Shown here: in pieces, positions 16,018 through 24,038 of the stretch
Position numbering within the stretch: the first letter of the stretch is position 1
How the letters are laid out: every line of letters begins with the position of its first letter
NCBI GenBank assembly: GCA_003552325.1
Contig: PUKM01000024.1
Location: 1-32,413, forward strand
From: Natrialbaceae archaeon
GTDB lineage: Archaea > Halobacteriota > Halobacteria > Halobacteriales > Natrialbaceae
DNA length: 32,413 nucleotides
Reading direction: 5' to 3'
Program-made: the position numbers and the translations under genes
The notes under the pieces: model-generated
The model's database searches: none
What the model was told of the DNA's origin: nothing
Seen by the model: the letters and a program-made list of their open reading frames with translations, nothing else

Positions 16018-16581
16018 TCAGAAAAAGACGTAGAGCAGGAGGTAGACCACGACTCCCATCGCAAACGAGATGAGCCACAGTGAGGCCGCAACACGACCGA
16101 CGGTCGCGTGTCGGGTCTGGGTCAGTTCCCGCGGTGAGTGCGTCACTGCCAACAGAACGACGTAGTAGAGAAGTGGAATGCAGATGACAGCGAGGAGAAT
16201 GTGCACCGCGAGGAAAGGGAGATACACGAACCGTTCGATCGTTTCGGGGCCCGGGAATGGCTGGGAGCCACCGATAGCGACCAGGCGATACAGGTAGAGC
16301 ACCAGGAAGGCTGCGAACAGGATGAGCGAGGTGATCATCAACGCTCTGTGTCGGGAGACATTTCCCCGCCTGATCGCCCGCCAGCCGCCGGTGATCGTCC
16401 CGATCGCGAGCAAGCTAATGACGACGTTGACCGTTGGGATACCGTCGAGTACCCACTCGGGGACCGTCGGAACCGCAGTCGATGGAATCTGTCCGCCCGC
16501 CGCACCGAACACTAACGCCAGTGAGATAACTGACAAGACGGCGGTCAGTGCTGGAACCCGCTCTCGAGTGACGAAAGTCAT
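16018..16581 (-). CDS. DUF420 family membrane protein
   Basis: A 187-residue protein with five predicted membrane segments and the DUF420 features: RHRALMITSL in the third segment, AVHILLAVICIPL in the fourth and TRHATVGRVA before the fifth. The conserved histidines may bind heme or metal. Bacterial members (CtaM/YozB) assist cytochrome oxidase assembly, so a role in terminal-oxidase maturation at the membrane is plausible. No oxidase genes are in the window. The ATG at 16581 (MTFVTRERVPAL) gives a typical length for the family; the longer upstream frame is basic and unlike a real N-terminus. Family assignment is good, function inferred. Confidence 0.82.
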   Translation of the reverse strand: MTFVTRERVPALTAVLSVISLALVFGAAGGQIPSTAVPTVPEWVLDGIPTVNVVISLLAIGTITGGWRAIRRGNVSRHRALMITSLILFAAFLVLYLYRLVAIGGSQPFPGPETIERFVYLPFLAVHILLAVICIPLLYYVVLLAVTHSPRELTQTRHATVGRVAASLWLISFAMGVVVYLLLYVFF

Positions 16582-16675
16582 ACCTAGTTCACTCTCGGCA
16601 GTGAGGACTGAAAGTGGTACCGTTCTCGGCGAGGAGCGTGTCTCAGTTCCGGAACGCCCCACGCGGGTGGAAACG

Positions 16676-17344
16676 CTACAGGCCAGCGATTTCGTCTTCG
16701 AGCCACTCGCTAAACCACTTGACGCGCTTGAGTCGCCGGTGGGCAATGCTCTCTGCGGTGTCGCTCCGAACCCTGGCTGCTGCTTCCAACCCACGCTCGA
16801 GGACGCGTTCGACCATCTCGTCAGCCTCCATGTGTGTGCGGGCTTCGTAGCCCATTCGGAGGAGCATCAGGGCCGTTCCGTTGGCACCGATCTTATCGAG
16901 CAAGTCGGCTTCGATGATACATTGGGCCTCGAGTGAGAGGTCCGTCAGGTCACCCTGATAGGAGTGGTATTCGATGGCTCGACAGACCTGGTCGATGAAC
17001 GATTCGGGGTAGTCGCCCTGTGCGTTCAGATACTCGCGAGCAACGCGAGCACCGGCTTCGGCGTGCAGTTCCTGATCCGTCTCGAGTTTGGCGACGTCGT
17101 GGAAGATGGCTCCAACGCGGGTGACGTCGACGTCGGCCCCTTCGTTTTCGGCGATTTCAGTCGCGAGATTGACGACGTTCAGGATGTGGTTGTGACGATA
17201 CTCCGCGGAGTGCCAGGGGTACCACCGCATTCGGCCACCCTCGTCTTCCTTTTCGACGCTGGCAGCGAGGTATTCGAAAACGAACGACCGCATTTTTTCG
17301 AACTCCTCATCGGTAACGGTGGTTTCGGTTATTTCGACACCCAC
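16676..17344 (-). CDS. HD domain phosphohydrolase
   Basis: A 222-residue protein with the metal-binding HD signature: RHNHILNV (His51/His53), IFHDVAK (His82-Asp83) and a later EADLLDKIGANG (Asp147/Asp150). Such proteins are usually cytosolic metal-dependent phosphohydrolases acting on nucleotides or cyclic nucleotides. Starting at the GTG at 17344 gives MGVEITETTVTDEEF; a GGAGGG ribosome-binding site lies about 8 nt before it, which is why I prefer it to the ATG at 17458. DUF420 follows on the same strand 94 nt downstream. The real substrate is unknown. Confidence 0.87.
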   Translation of the reverse strand: MGVEITETTVTDEEFEKMRSFVFEYLAASVEKEDEGGRMRWYPWHSAEYRHNHILNVVNLATEIAENEGADVDVTRVGAIFHDVAKLETDQELHAEAGARVAREYLNAQGDYPESFIDQVCRAIEYHSYQGDLTDLSLEAQCIIEADLLDKIGANGTALMLLRMGYEARTHMEADEMVERVLERGLEAAARVRSDTAESIAHRRLKRVKWFSEWLEDEIAGL

Positions 17345-17519
17345 GATAGATCCCTCCGCAATAGACGAATGATAGTCATTGCTGGAATATTGGGCTGATT
17401 CACTCTTTAGCCTTTGGTTCAGGTAGCGACGGGTGAGAGTGTCGTCGCTGCCGACCAATCAGTCAGTCGAAAACCGACACGGCTAACCGCACGGTCACCA
17501 ACTCTCAGCCAGTCGAATC

Positions 17520-18497
17520 GTGTCGCCGAGTGACGACCCCTCGAGACGGAACCCAGCCCGGACGCCCGAGCGAGACGATGAGCGGGAAGCAGGCCCAGAC
17601 CCAAAACACACTGAAGCACCGGCTACGGCCACCCTGACCGACACACTCGCGACGACACGACCGAGGGCTGGTCGCTGGCTCGTCGTTTCCTGTGTGGCGT
17701 TCTTCCTCGCGTTATACACGTTCGCCAGTGTCGCCGCCTGGGCGAGCGGACAGTCTCTCGAGCCGATCGTCCTCACACAGACGGACCTGCCGACCCCACT
17801 CGAGGCCGGGGTGCTCGTCCTTGGTGCGCTCCTCATCACCGTCCCTCACGAACTCATCCATGGATTCGCGCTGGCTCGCTACGGTGGTCGTCCGGGGTAC
17901 GGGATACAGCGTTCCCGATTCGTGTTTCCGTACGCCTACGTAGAGAGTGAGAAACGGTACTCGAGGAACCAGATGCTCGTGGTACTCCTCTCACCGCTGG
18001 TCGTGATTTCGGTCGCGGGTATCGGGGCAGCCATCGTCTTCGAATCATCGTGGCCGCTCGTGTTGGCAGCGGTCAACGCCGCCGGTTCAGTCGGAGATTG
18101 CTGGCTCGCTGCCCGCCTCCCGACGTATCCGGCTTCGGTGACGGTCGGGCCGGTATCCCCAGCCGCTGAAGAGCCCGACACGGATGCAATCGGCATCTAC
18201 GGCTCGAACCAGACCGACGGCATCTACGGTACCGTTGTTTACCCGTTTCTGGTGGGTGCAGGGGTTACCGTGACCGTCCTGGTCACAACGCTCGTCGCCC
18301 TGGTGTTTCTCGCCCTGGCGTTCGCCGATGGGACCGTGATGCTCGGGGTGCCGGAATCCACCTGGTTCCTGTTCCGGCACGAACGTACCACTCACGCGGG
18401 AGCCGTCATCGAGTTCGGGACCCTCGCAGCGACGGGGCTGTCAGTGGTTGGTGGGACGCTCTGGACGCTCACATTCCACCGTCAGTCGGTCGGCTGA
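17520..18497 (+). CDS. DUF3267 family membrane protein with HExxH motif (putative zinc metalloprotease)
   Basis: The 325-residue protein starts at a GTG (MSPSDDPSRRN). After an acidic, polar N-terminus of about 50 residues come membrane segments with the zinc-binding signature PHELIHG (His110, Glu111, His114) inside the second one, followed by YGGRPGYGIQ and a family strand YAYVESEKRYSRNQM. These features match the DUF3267 group of membrane metalloprotease-like proteins, whose substrates are not known in archaea. Further hydrophobic segments occur at about 153-170, 172-185 and 238-260. The short repeat GIYGSNQTDGIYG lies at about 223-235. The C-terminus overlaps the convergent glycerate kinase gene by 16 nt. 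A third ligand is not obvious. Confidence 0.8.
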   Translation: MSPSDDPSRRNPARTPERDDEREAGPDPKHTEAPATATLTDTLATTRPRAGRWLVVSCVAFFLALYTFASVAAWASGQSLEPIVLTQTDLPTPLEAGVLVLGALLITVPHELIHGFALARYGGRPGYGIQRSRFVFPYAYVESEKRYSRNQMLVVLLSPLVVISVAGIGAAIVFESSWPLVLAAVNAAGSVGDCWLAARLPTYPASVTVGPVSPAAEEPDTDAIGIYGSNQTDGIYGTVVYPFLVGAGVTVTVLVTTLVALVFLALAFADGTVMLGVPESTWFLFRHERTTHAGAVIEFGTLAATGLSVVGGTLWTLTFHRQSVG

Positions 18498-19858
18498 ACG
18501 ACCATCACTCGCAGGTCGTTGACGTTGGTTCCGGTGTATCCCGTCGTCGTCTCGAGTAGTGCATCCAGCTCCTCGAGCAGTGTCGTCGAATCGTGTCGAT
18601 TCAGGGCGTTCCTGACGCGCCTCGCCGTTTTATCACCATCGACCGTATCCGTGTCGACGATACCACCGCAGGCGTGTGTCGGTCCATCGATTCCGTCGGT
18701 GTCGGCCGATGCGAGGACTGCCGTGCAGTCGCTATGGGCGAGCGAGCGCAACTCGAGGGCGGCCGCGAGGGCGAGTTCCTGATTGGGGCCGCCCGTGCCT
18801 GTGGTGGGGCCGTCGACCGTCACCGTCACTTCGCCACCGGAGAGGAAGACCGCCGGGGAAGCAATCGGATCACCCTCCTGGACACACTCCGCTGCGATTG
18901 CGGCGTGAACATCCCCAACGGTCCGGGCTTCACCGCGGATCCGACTCGAGAGGATGCAGACGTCATAACCACGCTCGAGCGCTTCGTCCTTCGCCGCCTC
19001 GAGTGCGGTTCGTGTCGTCGCCAGACAGTGCCACGGGCTCGTGAGTGAGTCGGAGTCCGGCGTCTCCTCGCGTGAGCCCTCGAGACCACGCTCGAGGTGT
19101 GTTTCGATCGCCGGCGGGGGCTCGATATCGTACCGCTCGAGGACAGCCACGGCATCGCCGTAGGTGGTTTCGTCCCCGACGGTCGGCCCGCTTCCGATCA
19201 CCGATGGATCGTCACCGACCACGTCACTGATGGCCAGGGTTACGTGCGTTGCTGGCTCGAGCACGCGCGCCAGGTGGCCACCCTTGATCGCTGAACAGTG
19301 TTTACGGACGGCGTTTATTTCCCCGATTGCGGCACCAGCCGCGAGTAACTCGTCGGTGAGTGAGGCAAGGGCCTCGAGCGGGATGTCGGGCGGCGGTGCG
19401 CACAATAACGCGCTGGCTCCGCCGCTGAGAACGACGAGGACGAGGTCGTCAGCCGTTGTGTCCCCAGCACGCTCGAGCACGGTGTTTGCAGCTTCAACAT
19501 TCCGCTGCGTAGGCGTTGGGTGGTCACCAACCTGCACGTCAATGGCGGACGTTTCCGCTCGGGCACTCGCCACGACATCTCCTTCCAGACAGGCGATTCG
19601 GCCATCTTCGAGCGCCGGGAGGAGGACTCCCTCGAGCGCAATAGCCATCTCCCCCGCGGCTTTGCCGCCACCGAGCACGAGCACACGGTCAAACTCGTCG
19701 AGGGTGTACGTCTCACCAGCAATCCGGAGGGTCAAACCCTCGAGTGAAACCGCGTCGTCGATCACCGTCGACGGATGGGCGGCCTGGATCCCCGCCTCGA
19801 GGCACTCGAGGGCGGTTCGGTGGGCAGGGGGTTCATCAGGAGGGAGTGGGTCAAACAT
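18482..19858 (-). CDS. Glycerate 2-kinase (DUF4147 family)
   Basis: A 458-residue enzyme of the MOFRL/glycerate kinase type II family. Visible family blocks are VLGGGKAAGEMA (about residue 61-72), VLSGGASALLCAPP, INAVRKHCSAIKGGHLARVL, SDVVGDDPSVIGSGPT, LSGGEVTVTV and GTGGPNQELALA. It phosphorylates D-glycerate at carbon 2 with ATP to give 2-phosphoglycerate, part of the haloarchaeal semi-phosphorylative or glycerate assimilation routes. It is cytosolic and the length is normal. The ATG at 19858 is clear (MFDPLPPDEPP). The pseudogene upstream on the same strand ends 27 nt before it, so transcription through both is possible. Confidence 0.9.
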   Translation of the reverse strand: MFDPLPPDEPPAHRTALECLEAGIQAAHPSTVIDDAVSLEGLTLRIAGETYTLDEFDRVLVLGGGKAAGEMAIALEGVLLPALEDGRIACLEGDVVASARAETSAIDVQVGDHPTPTQRNVEAANTVLERAGDTTADDLVLVVLSGGASALLCAPPPDIPLEALASLTDELLAAGAAIGEINAVRKHCSAIKGGHLARVLEPATHVTLAISDVVGDDPSVIGSGPTVGDETTYGDAVAVLERYDIEPPPAIETHLERGLEGSREETPDSDSLTSPWHCLATTRTALEAAKDEALERGYDVCILSSRIRGEARTVGDVHAAIAAECVQEGDPIASPAVFLSGGEVTVTVDGPTTGTGGPNQELALAAALELRSLAHSDCTAVLASADTDGIDGPTHACGGIVDTDTVDGDKTARRVRNALNRHDSTTLLEELDALLETTTGYTGTNVNDLRVMVVQPTD

Positions 19859-19885
19859 CAGGGTTCAAGGTACCAAGACCTGTCG

Positions 19886-20830
19886 TCAGGCGAGCTTCTG
19901 AATCAGTCCATACGCTGCATCACGCAGCCTGTCAGGAAGGAATCGGGCGTACAGTCCGTACTCCGCCACGGCCCCGACAGGATACCGTGCCGGGGGCTCC
20001 GGACAGGTCCCCGCGTGGACGATGGCGTCTGCGACGGCAGACGGTTCGACGGCGAGCGGACCACCACCGCCAACGAGTTGGGTATCCTCGAACAGGTCGT
20101 ACAGCGGAGCATACGCCGCCGTGCGTTACTCGGGCACCTCATCCTGGGCACGCTCTTCGAATTCGCTCTGGACCGGCCCCGGTTCGACCACAACGACCTC
20201 GATATCGAATCCCTCGACTTCGGCCCTGAGGGCGTCGCTCATCGCCTCGAGGGCGTGTTTCGAGCCAGCGTAGGCGCCTGTCCCGGCGACGGCGATGCGC
20301 CCAAGCACCGAAGAGACGTTGATAATTCGCCCGTCCTCCTGGGCTCGCATGTGCGGCAACGCCGTCCGCGTGAGACGGTGTGGGCCGTAGACGTTGACCT
20401 GGAATTGGCGGTGGACCTCACTGGTCGGGACGTCCTCGAGCGGGCCAAGCTTAGCGTATCCTGCATTGTTGACGAGGCAATCGATCGCCCCACCGATCTC
20501 GACCGTTCGTTCGACCACTCGAGCGACCTGGTCCCCGTCCGTCACGTCGAGTGCCATCGTCGTACAGCCCGCCTCCTCGAGGTCGTCGATATCGGCCGGG
20601 TTGCGTGCAGTGGCGACCACCTGCCAGTTCTCCGCGAGGAAGGCCGCGGCCGTGGCGCGTCCGATACCAGAGGAACAGCCTGTGATGAGGGCACAACGCT
20701 TTCGGGTGTATCGGTCTCGAGTCGTCTTCGTGTCGTCGCTTTCTGTGGTCGAATCGACGCCATCGTCGGACGGACCGTCTGCACCAACGGGATCCGTCGC
20801 CTCAGCGTCGTCCGTCGCTGCCGGTGTCAT
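19886..20830 (-). pseudogene. Short-chain dehydrogenase/reductase interrupted by an in-frame TAA
   Basis: Translation from the ATG at 20830 gives 234 residues with TGCSSGIG at 50-57 (NAD(P) loop), VNNAG, Ser174, Tyr187 and Lys191 of the SDR catalytic set. A TAA at 20126-20128 then stops it, yet the same frame continues with RTAAYAPLYDLFEDTQLV and ends at a normal TGA at 19886-19888, adding 79 residues typical of an SDR C-terminus. One substitution (for instance from CAA or GAA) would restore a 314-residue protein. Either the gene has decayed recently, or a shortened protein with intact catalytic residues but no substrate-binding end is made, or the base is a sequencing error. The first 40 residues are an acidic low-complexity extension. 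A TATA box lies 27 nt before the ATG. Confidence 0.78.
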
Positions 20831-20853
20831 AAGCGGTGATTCGAGCGAGAGTA

Positions 20854-20860
20854 CCTAAGT
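20854..20860 (-). promoter_or_regulatory. TATA box for the interrupted dehydrogenase
   Basis: ACTTAGG on the minus strand, centred about 27 nt before the ATG at 20830. The intact promoter fits recent inactivation of the gene. Confidence 0.5.
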
Positions 20861-20934
20861 ATCGATGGTTCGTCGCGCTGATTGGAGTTCGTTCGATTGC
20901 CTTTTCGTGCTGGCACGGCGAGAGACAGCAACTC

Positions 20935-21609
20935 GTGTCGGCCACCCTCGTTTCGCTCACCGCCGGTGTCGTCTTCGGGATCGCCCTCGCCGCACCGCCA
21001 GGTCCAATGAACGCCATTATCGCCGAAGAGAGCGTCCTCCGGGGGTGGACTGCTGGCTTCAAGGCGGGCGTCGGGGCGATGCTCGCTGACATCCTCTTTT
21101 TTCTCCTGGTGTTCGCCGGCGTCGCAACGCTCGTCGATAGCATCACCGGCCTCGAGACCGTGTTGTACCTCCTCGGAGGGCTCTTGATGCTCGTCTTCGC
21201 CCTCGATGCCTGGCGAGGAGCGCGTGATGCCGCGTTCACCGACGGCGACGACGGCGACGCTCGAGGGTTTCAAAAGGCGTTCGCGCTCTCAATCACCAAT
21301 CCGTACCAGATCGGGTTCTGGCTGACCGTCGGCGTGGGCCTGGTTCAACCCGGAACCCTCGACGTGTTCGCCCACCTTCCCGCACTCGGTGACGCACTGA
21401 CAGGGACATTCCTCGTGGAAACAGGGAGTCTCGCCCTGCTCGTTGGCTTCTTCGGCGGGATCGCTGCGTGGGTCGTGATCTATCCTGCCGCACTCGTCCA
21501 GGCCGGCCGGCGGGTCGACGCGTTCGCCCCGTTCGTGGCACTGCTGAGCGGTATCGTCCTGGCCGGATTTGGCCTCTTTTTTCTCCTGATGGGGCTCATC
21601 GGGCTGTAG
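20935..21609 (+). CDS. LysE/RhtB family amino-acid exporter
   Basis: A membrane protein of 224 residues with about six hydrophobic segments and the LysE signature AAPPGPMNAIIAEESVLRGW near the N-terminus and ALSITNPYQIGFW in the middle. Proteins of this family export basic or small amino acids and related compounds from the cell. I chose the GTG at 20935 because it yields MSATLVSLTAGVVFGIALA, the normal start for the family; the earlier GTG at 20836 adds a basic, non-family stretch that overlaps the divergent promoter. The dehydrogenase pseudogene is divergent, so the two share an upstream region. The substrate is not predictable. Confidence 0.87.
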   Translation: MSATLVSLTAGVVFGIALAAPPGPMNAIIAEESVLRGWTAGFKAGVGAMLADILFFLLVFAGVATLVDSITGLETVLYLLGGLLMLVFALDAWRGARDAAFTDGDDGDARGFQKAFALSITNPYQIGFWLTVGVGLVQPGTLDVFAHLPALGDALTGTFLVETGSLALLVGFFGGIAAWVVIYPAALVQAGRRVDAFAPFVALLSGIVLAGFGLFFLLMGLIGL

Positions 21610-21640
21610 CGATTTGACGAACCGCGACCCACTCGAGAGC

Positions 21641-22000
21641 CTACTCCTTCCCCTTCGCAGACGCAGGGTCAACTCCCTCGAAATACCAGTGGGCGTGGCG
21701 TCGACACCCTGGATTGAACGACGCCTGACAGTGGGGGCAGGTGTGGTCACACTCGAGGTACGTAGAGACGGTGAGTGTCGTTTCACAGACGCCACAGTAG
21801 ACTGCTGGGTCATCGAAGCGTGAAGCGGGCCACGGTTCGCTGTCGTGGTCAGCAACCACGTCGTGGCACCGTTTACAAGAAAAGTAGCGCTCACAACAGC
21901 CGAATCGAAGGGCAATGACGTCGAGGTCACTGTCATAGTGAGCACAGCGGGTCTCATCGTCGACGTCGACACCGTGAACCTGTGGGCGACTGTCAGTCAC
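21641..22000 (-). CDS. CHY zinc-finger protein
   Basis: A 119-residue protein dense in Cys and His: C19-A-H21, C35-C36, C42-K-R-C45-H46, C69-x2-C72, C84, C88-x2-C91, C99 and H102/H104. This spacing is the CHY-type zinc finger (as in RCHY1 and Hot13), which binds three zinc ions. Archaeal members are small stand-alone proteins of unknown role, possibly zinc handling or protein folding. The GTG at 22000 (MTDSRPQVHGVDV) places the start at the beginning of the conserved domain. It lies 79 nt downstream of gvpO on the same strand, so it may be co-transcribed with the gas-vesicle genes, though it is not a known gvp gene. Confidence 0.82.
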   Translation of the reverse strand: MTDSRPQVHGVDVDDETRCAHYDSDLDVIALRFGCCERYFSCKRCHDVVADHDSEPWPASRFDDPAVYCGVCETTLTVSTYLECDHTCPHCQASFNPGCRRHAHWYFEGVDPASAKGKE

Positions 22001-22079
22001 AGGCTGGACATTGAACCCAGGACTTCTCAACGTTGTGACTGCCACCGGGGGCTTCGCTCTCCTGCGGTAGCCGAAACGG

Positions 22080-22598
22080 TCACTCGAATGCCGCGGTATC
22101 GCCACGACGGTACCGATCGAGGCGCTGATAGCCTCGAATCGAGCCGTCTTCGTCAAGAGTCAGCTCGTACCGTCCCAGTATGTCCTGGGTATCCGGTATC
22201 GCTCGCCGTTCGACCACGTCAACGACCGCCATCCAGCCCTCTTCTGTTGGTGAGATTTCACTGATGGTGTCGAGAGGGTGGCCGATAATTGCATCGGCAG
22301 CGTGTTCGATTCGCCGTCTAATGGCGAGCAATCCCTCGAGCTGGTCGTCATCAATCTCAACCTCTTCGAGTTCAGTATCGACTTCCTCGACGGCAACCGC
22401 CGTCGGTTCAGTGACGTCTTCTTGTTGCATAGGTTCTCTCATCTGCTCGTCGGTGTTGTCTTCGTCGGCCGCTGGATCAGTCACCGTCTCGTCTTCGGGA
22501 CCATGCTGGTGACAGAATCCATCCTCATCGGCCGCACGAGTACACCGGTCGCCGTCAGCCGTTCGTGCAATACACTGTGCTGTCTGTTGTGATGCCAT
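22080..22598 (-). CDS. gvpO: Gas vesicle protein GvpO with N-terminal Cys/His motif
   Basis: A 172-residue protein whose C-terminal 90 residues match GvpO: EISPTEEGWMAVVDVVERRAIPDTQDILGRYE and a final LDEDGSIRGYQRLDRYRRGD. GvpO is an accessory protein required for gas-vesicle formation in haloarchaea. Unlike the shorter reference GvpO (about 119 residues from general knowledge), it begins with CIARTADGDRC (8-18) followed by FCHQH (27-31), a likely zinc knuckle, then an acidic linker of about 50 residues. The ATG at 22598 (MASQQTAQC) lies 4 nt after the gvpN stop, so it is in the same operon. Whether the zinc motif is common in haloarchaeal GvpO needs alignment. Confidence 0.88.
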   Translation of the reverse strand: MASQQTAQCIARTADGDRCTRAADEDGFCHQHGPEDETVTDPAADEDNTDEQMREPMQQEDVTEPTAVAVEEVDTELEEVEIDDDQLEGLLAIRRRIEHAADAIIGHPLDTISEISPTEEGWMAVVDVVERRAIPDTQDILGRYELTLDEDGSIRGYQRLDRYRRGDTAAFE

Positions 22599-22602
22599 CG
22601 CC

Positions 22603-23643
22603 TTACTCCTCGCTAAGGAGGTTTCTAACTTGTTCCTCGAGTGCAGTCGTTGCCGTGTGTCCGCCACCACTCGCGACTTTCGGGGCCAGGACATCGGTGA
22701 ACACCGACGCGATCGTGTTATCGTCGATTTCTCCCTCACTGTCACCAGCAAAGACGGCCAGTCCTGTCGCTGCAGTGATCGCTACACGGGTGCCGATCAC
22801 CACATCGAGCTCGGTCCGAAGCCGCCGCGTGGTTTCGACCACGGTCGTGATCACATCTTCCGGGACGTCTACGTGTGCGCGAACGATTTCTCGTTCCGTC
22901 TCTTCATCGTGGTAATCGACGGAGACGCCAACCATTCGGTCGAGCAACGCATCCTGTGGTTCGTGGACGCCGGCATATTCGGCCGTGTTAGAGGTCAGGA
23001 TCGCGCGAAACTCGGGGTGTACGTCCAGTTTCCGGTCGCCACCACGTTTTGCCGGGCGCTCGAGGACGCCTTCCTCGAACATCGACAATAACACGTTGTG
23101 TGCAGCCGGATCACTCCGTGAAAACTCGTTATAGACGAGTGTTGCGCCCTCACTGGCTGCAACGGAGAGTGGGTTGTCAACCCACCGTTCACGGACGACC
23201 TCCGTGTGTTTGTGGACCCCGCTGACGTAGCGGTCGTCCTCGACGTATCGTTCACCACCGGCGTGCGCCCCAGTGAGGGTTGCGGTGTTGACGGCCTCGT
23301 CGCCGTCAATCCAGACGACCGGGCGGCCCCGGTTGGCTGCCGCAGTGAGGGCAAGGGCTGTCTTTCCACACCCGGTCGGCCCGATGACGTGCACGGGTTG
23401 GTCGGCGTCGAGCCACCCGTTCACCCGGTCGATGAGTGCGTCGATGGCGTCGGTCCGGACGAACGGATCGGGAGCGACCGCATCCGGTTCGCGGAGAATC
23501 GACTCTCTCGAGCGAGCCGAACCAGCCGCTTCATCCGCACCGTTATCGAGGTGCTTTTTCGCTCTCCCTTGCTTCTCACTCCGATCGCTTCGGATCTTGC
23601 GCCCGCGAACCTTCCGTTCACGTCCGGACGATGGTGGTGCCAT
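22603..23643 (-). CDS. gvpN: Gas vesicle ATPase GvpN
   Basis: A 346-residue AAA+ ATPase of the MoxR/GvpN type. Walker A is GPTGCGKTAL at residues 88-97; the Walker B region is ATLVYNEFSR; the sensor-type segment is FRAILTSNTAEYAGVHEPQDALLDR. GvpN drives gas-vesicle maturation, probably remodelling the growing GvpA shell. The first about 45 residues are a basic, disordered extension. The gene starts 7 nt after gvpA and ends 4 nt before gvpO, so gvpA-gvpN-gvpO are one transcription unit. Confidence 0.93.
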   Translation of the reverse strand: MAPPSSGRERKVRGRKIRSDRSEKQGRAKKHLDNGADEAAGSARSRESILREPDAVAPDPFVRTDAIDALIDRVNGWLDADQPVHVIGPTGCGKTALALTAAANRGRPVVWIDGDEAVNTATLTGAHAGGERYVEDDRYVSGVHKHTEVVRERWVDNPLSVAASEGATLVYNEFSRSDPAAHNVLLSMFEEGVLERPAKRGGDRKLDVHPEFRAILTSNTAEYAGVHEPQDALLDRMVGVSVDYHDEETEREIVRAHVDVPEDVITTVVETTRRLRTELDVVIGTRVAITAATGLAVFAGDSEGEIDDNTIASVFTDVLAPKVASGGGHTATTALEEQVRNLLSEE

Positions 23644-23650
23644 CGAGGAC

Positions 23651-23938
23651 TTATTCCGCCGCCGATTGCGGCGAGGATTCCGGTCGTCGCTCGATTTCGA
23701 GCTCCTCTAAGTCTTCGAGGTCTCCCTCGGCCGTTGCCCGCTCTATCTTCGATATCTCTTCGGCATAGTGGAGGAAGGTGTCCACCGATGCGACGACGAC
23801 ACGGGCTTCGATAGTCAGCAACTCGATACCGACCACGGAGATCCGTGCCCAGACGTCGATCACGACGCCTTTGTCGAGGATACGGTCCAGTACTTCGGCA
23901 AGACTCGAGGAATCCGGTCGACGTTGTGGTTGTGCCAT
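23651..23938 (-). CDS. gvpA: Gas vesicle structural protein GvpA
   Basis: The main wall protein of gas vesicles, 95 residues. The conserved core [20 protein letters not shown] and [20 protein letters not shown] followed by [17 protein letters not shown] is unmistakable GvpA. The C-terminal tail is longer and more acidic (about 30 residues after the core), compared with about 76 residues for Halobacterium GvpA. The ATG at 23938 gives [11 protein letters not shown], matching the usual MAQP start with an inserted QRR. It heads the operon with gvpN and gvpO. It makes hollow gas-filled shells that provide buoyancy. Confidence 0.95.
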   Translation of the reverse strand: MAQPQRRPDSSSLAEVLDRILDKGVVIDVWARISVVGIELLTIEARVVVASVDTFLHYAEEISKIERATAEGDLEDLEELEIERRPESSPQSAAE

Positions 23939-24011
23939 TGCAAGCCATGTCCGCGGGGAAGCTGTTTCACGGCACGCGCTGCACGTGCAAGCCAAATGAT
24001 TCGGTGGCTTT

Positions 24012-24017
24012 CTATAG
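24012..24017. promoter_or_regulatory. CTATAG TATA-like box between gvpA and the FAD protein gene
   Basis: CTATAG is a palindrome placed 24-25 nt before the + strand ATG at 24039, giving a leaderless message there. Read on the other strand it could start the gvpA transcript near 23987 with a leader of about 50 nt. One box may thus serve both divergent genes. Confidence 0.45.
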
Positions 24018-24038
24018 CTCTTCGACCAGCACTCGAGT

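Noticed and set aside
19886-20830. Possibility that the TAA in the dehydrogenase encodes a special amino acid
   Set aside because: Only TGA (selenocysteine) and TAG (pyrrolysine) are recoded in archaea, and neither is known in haloarchaea; TAA is a plain stop.
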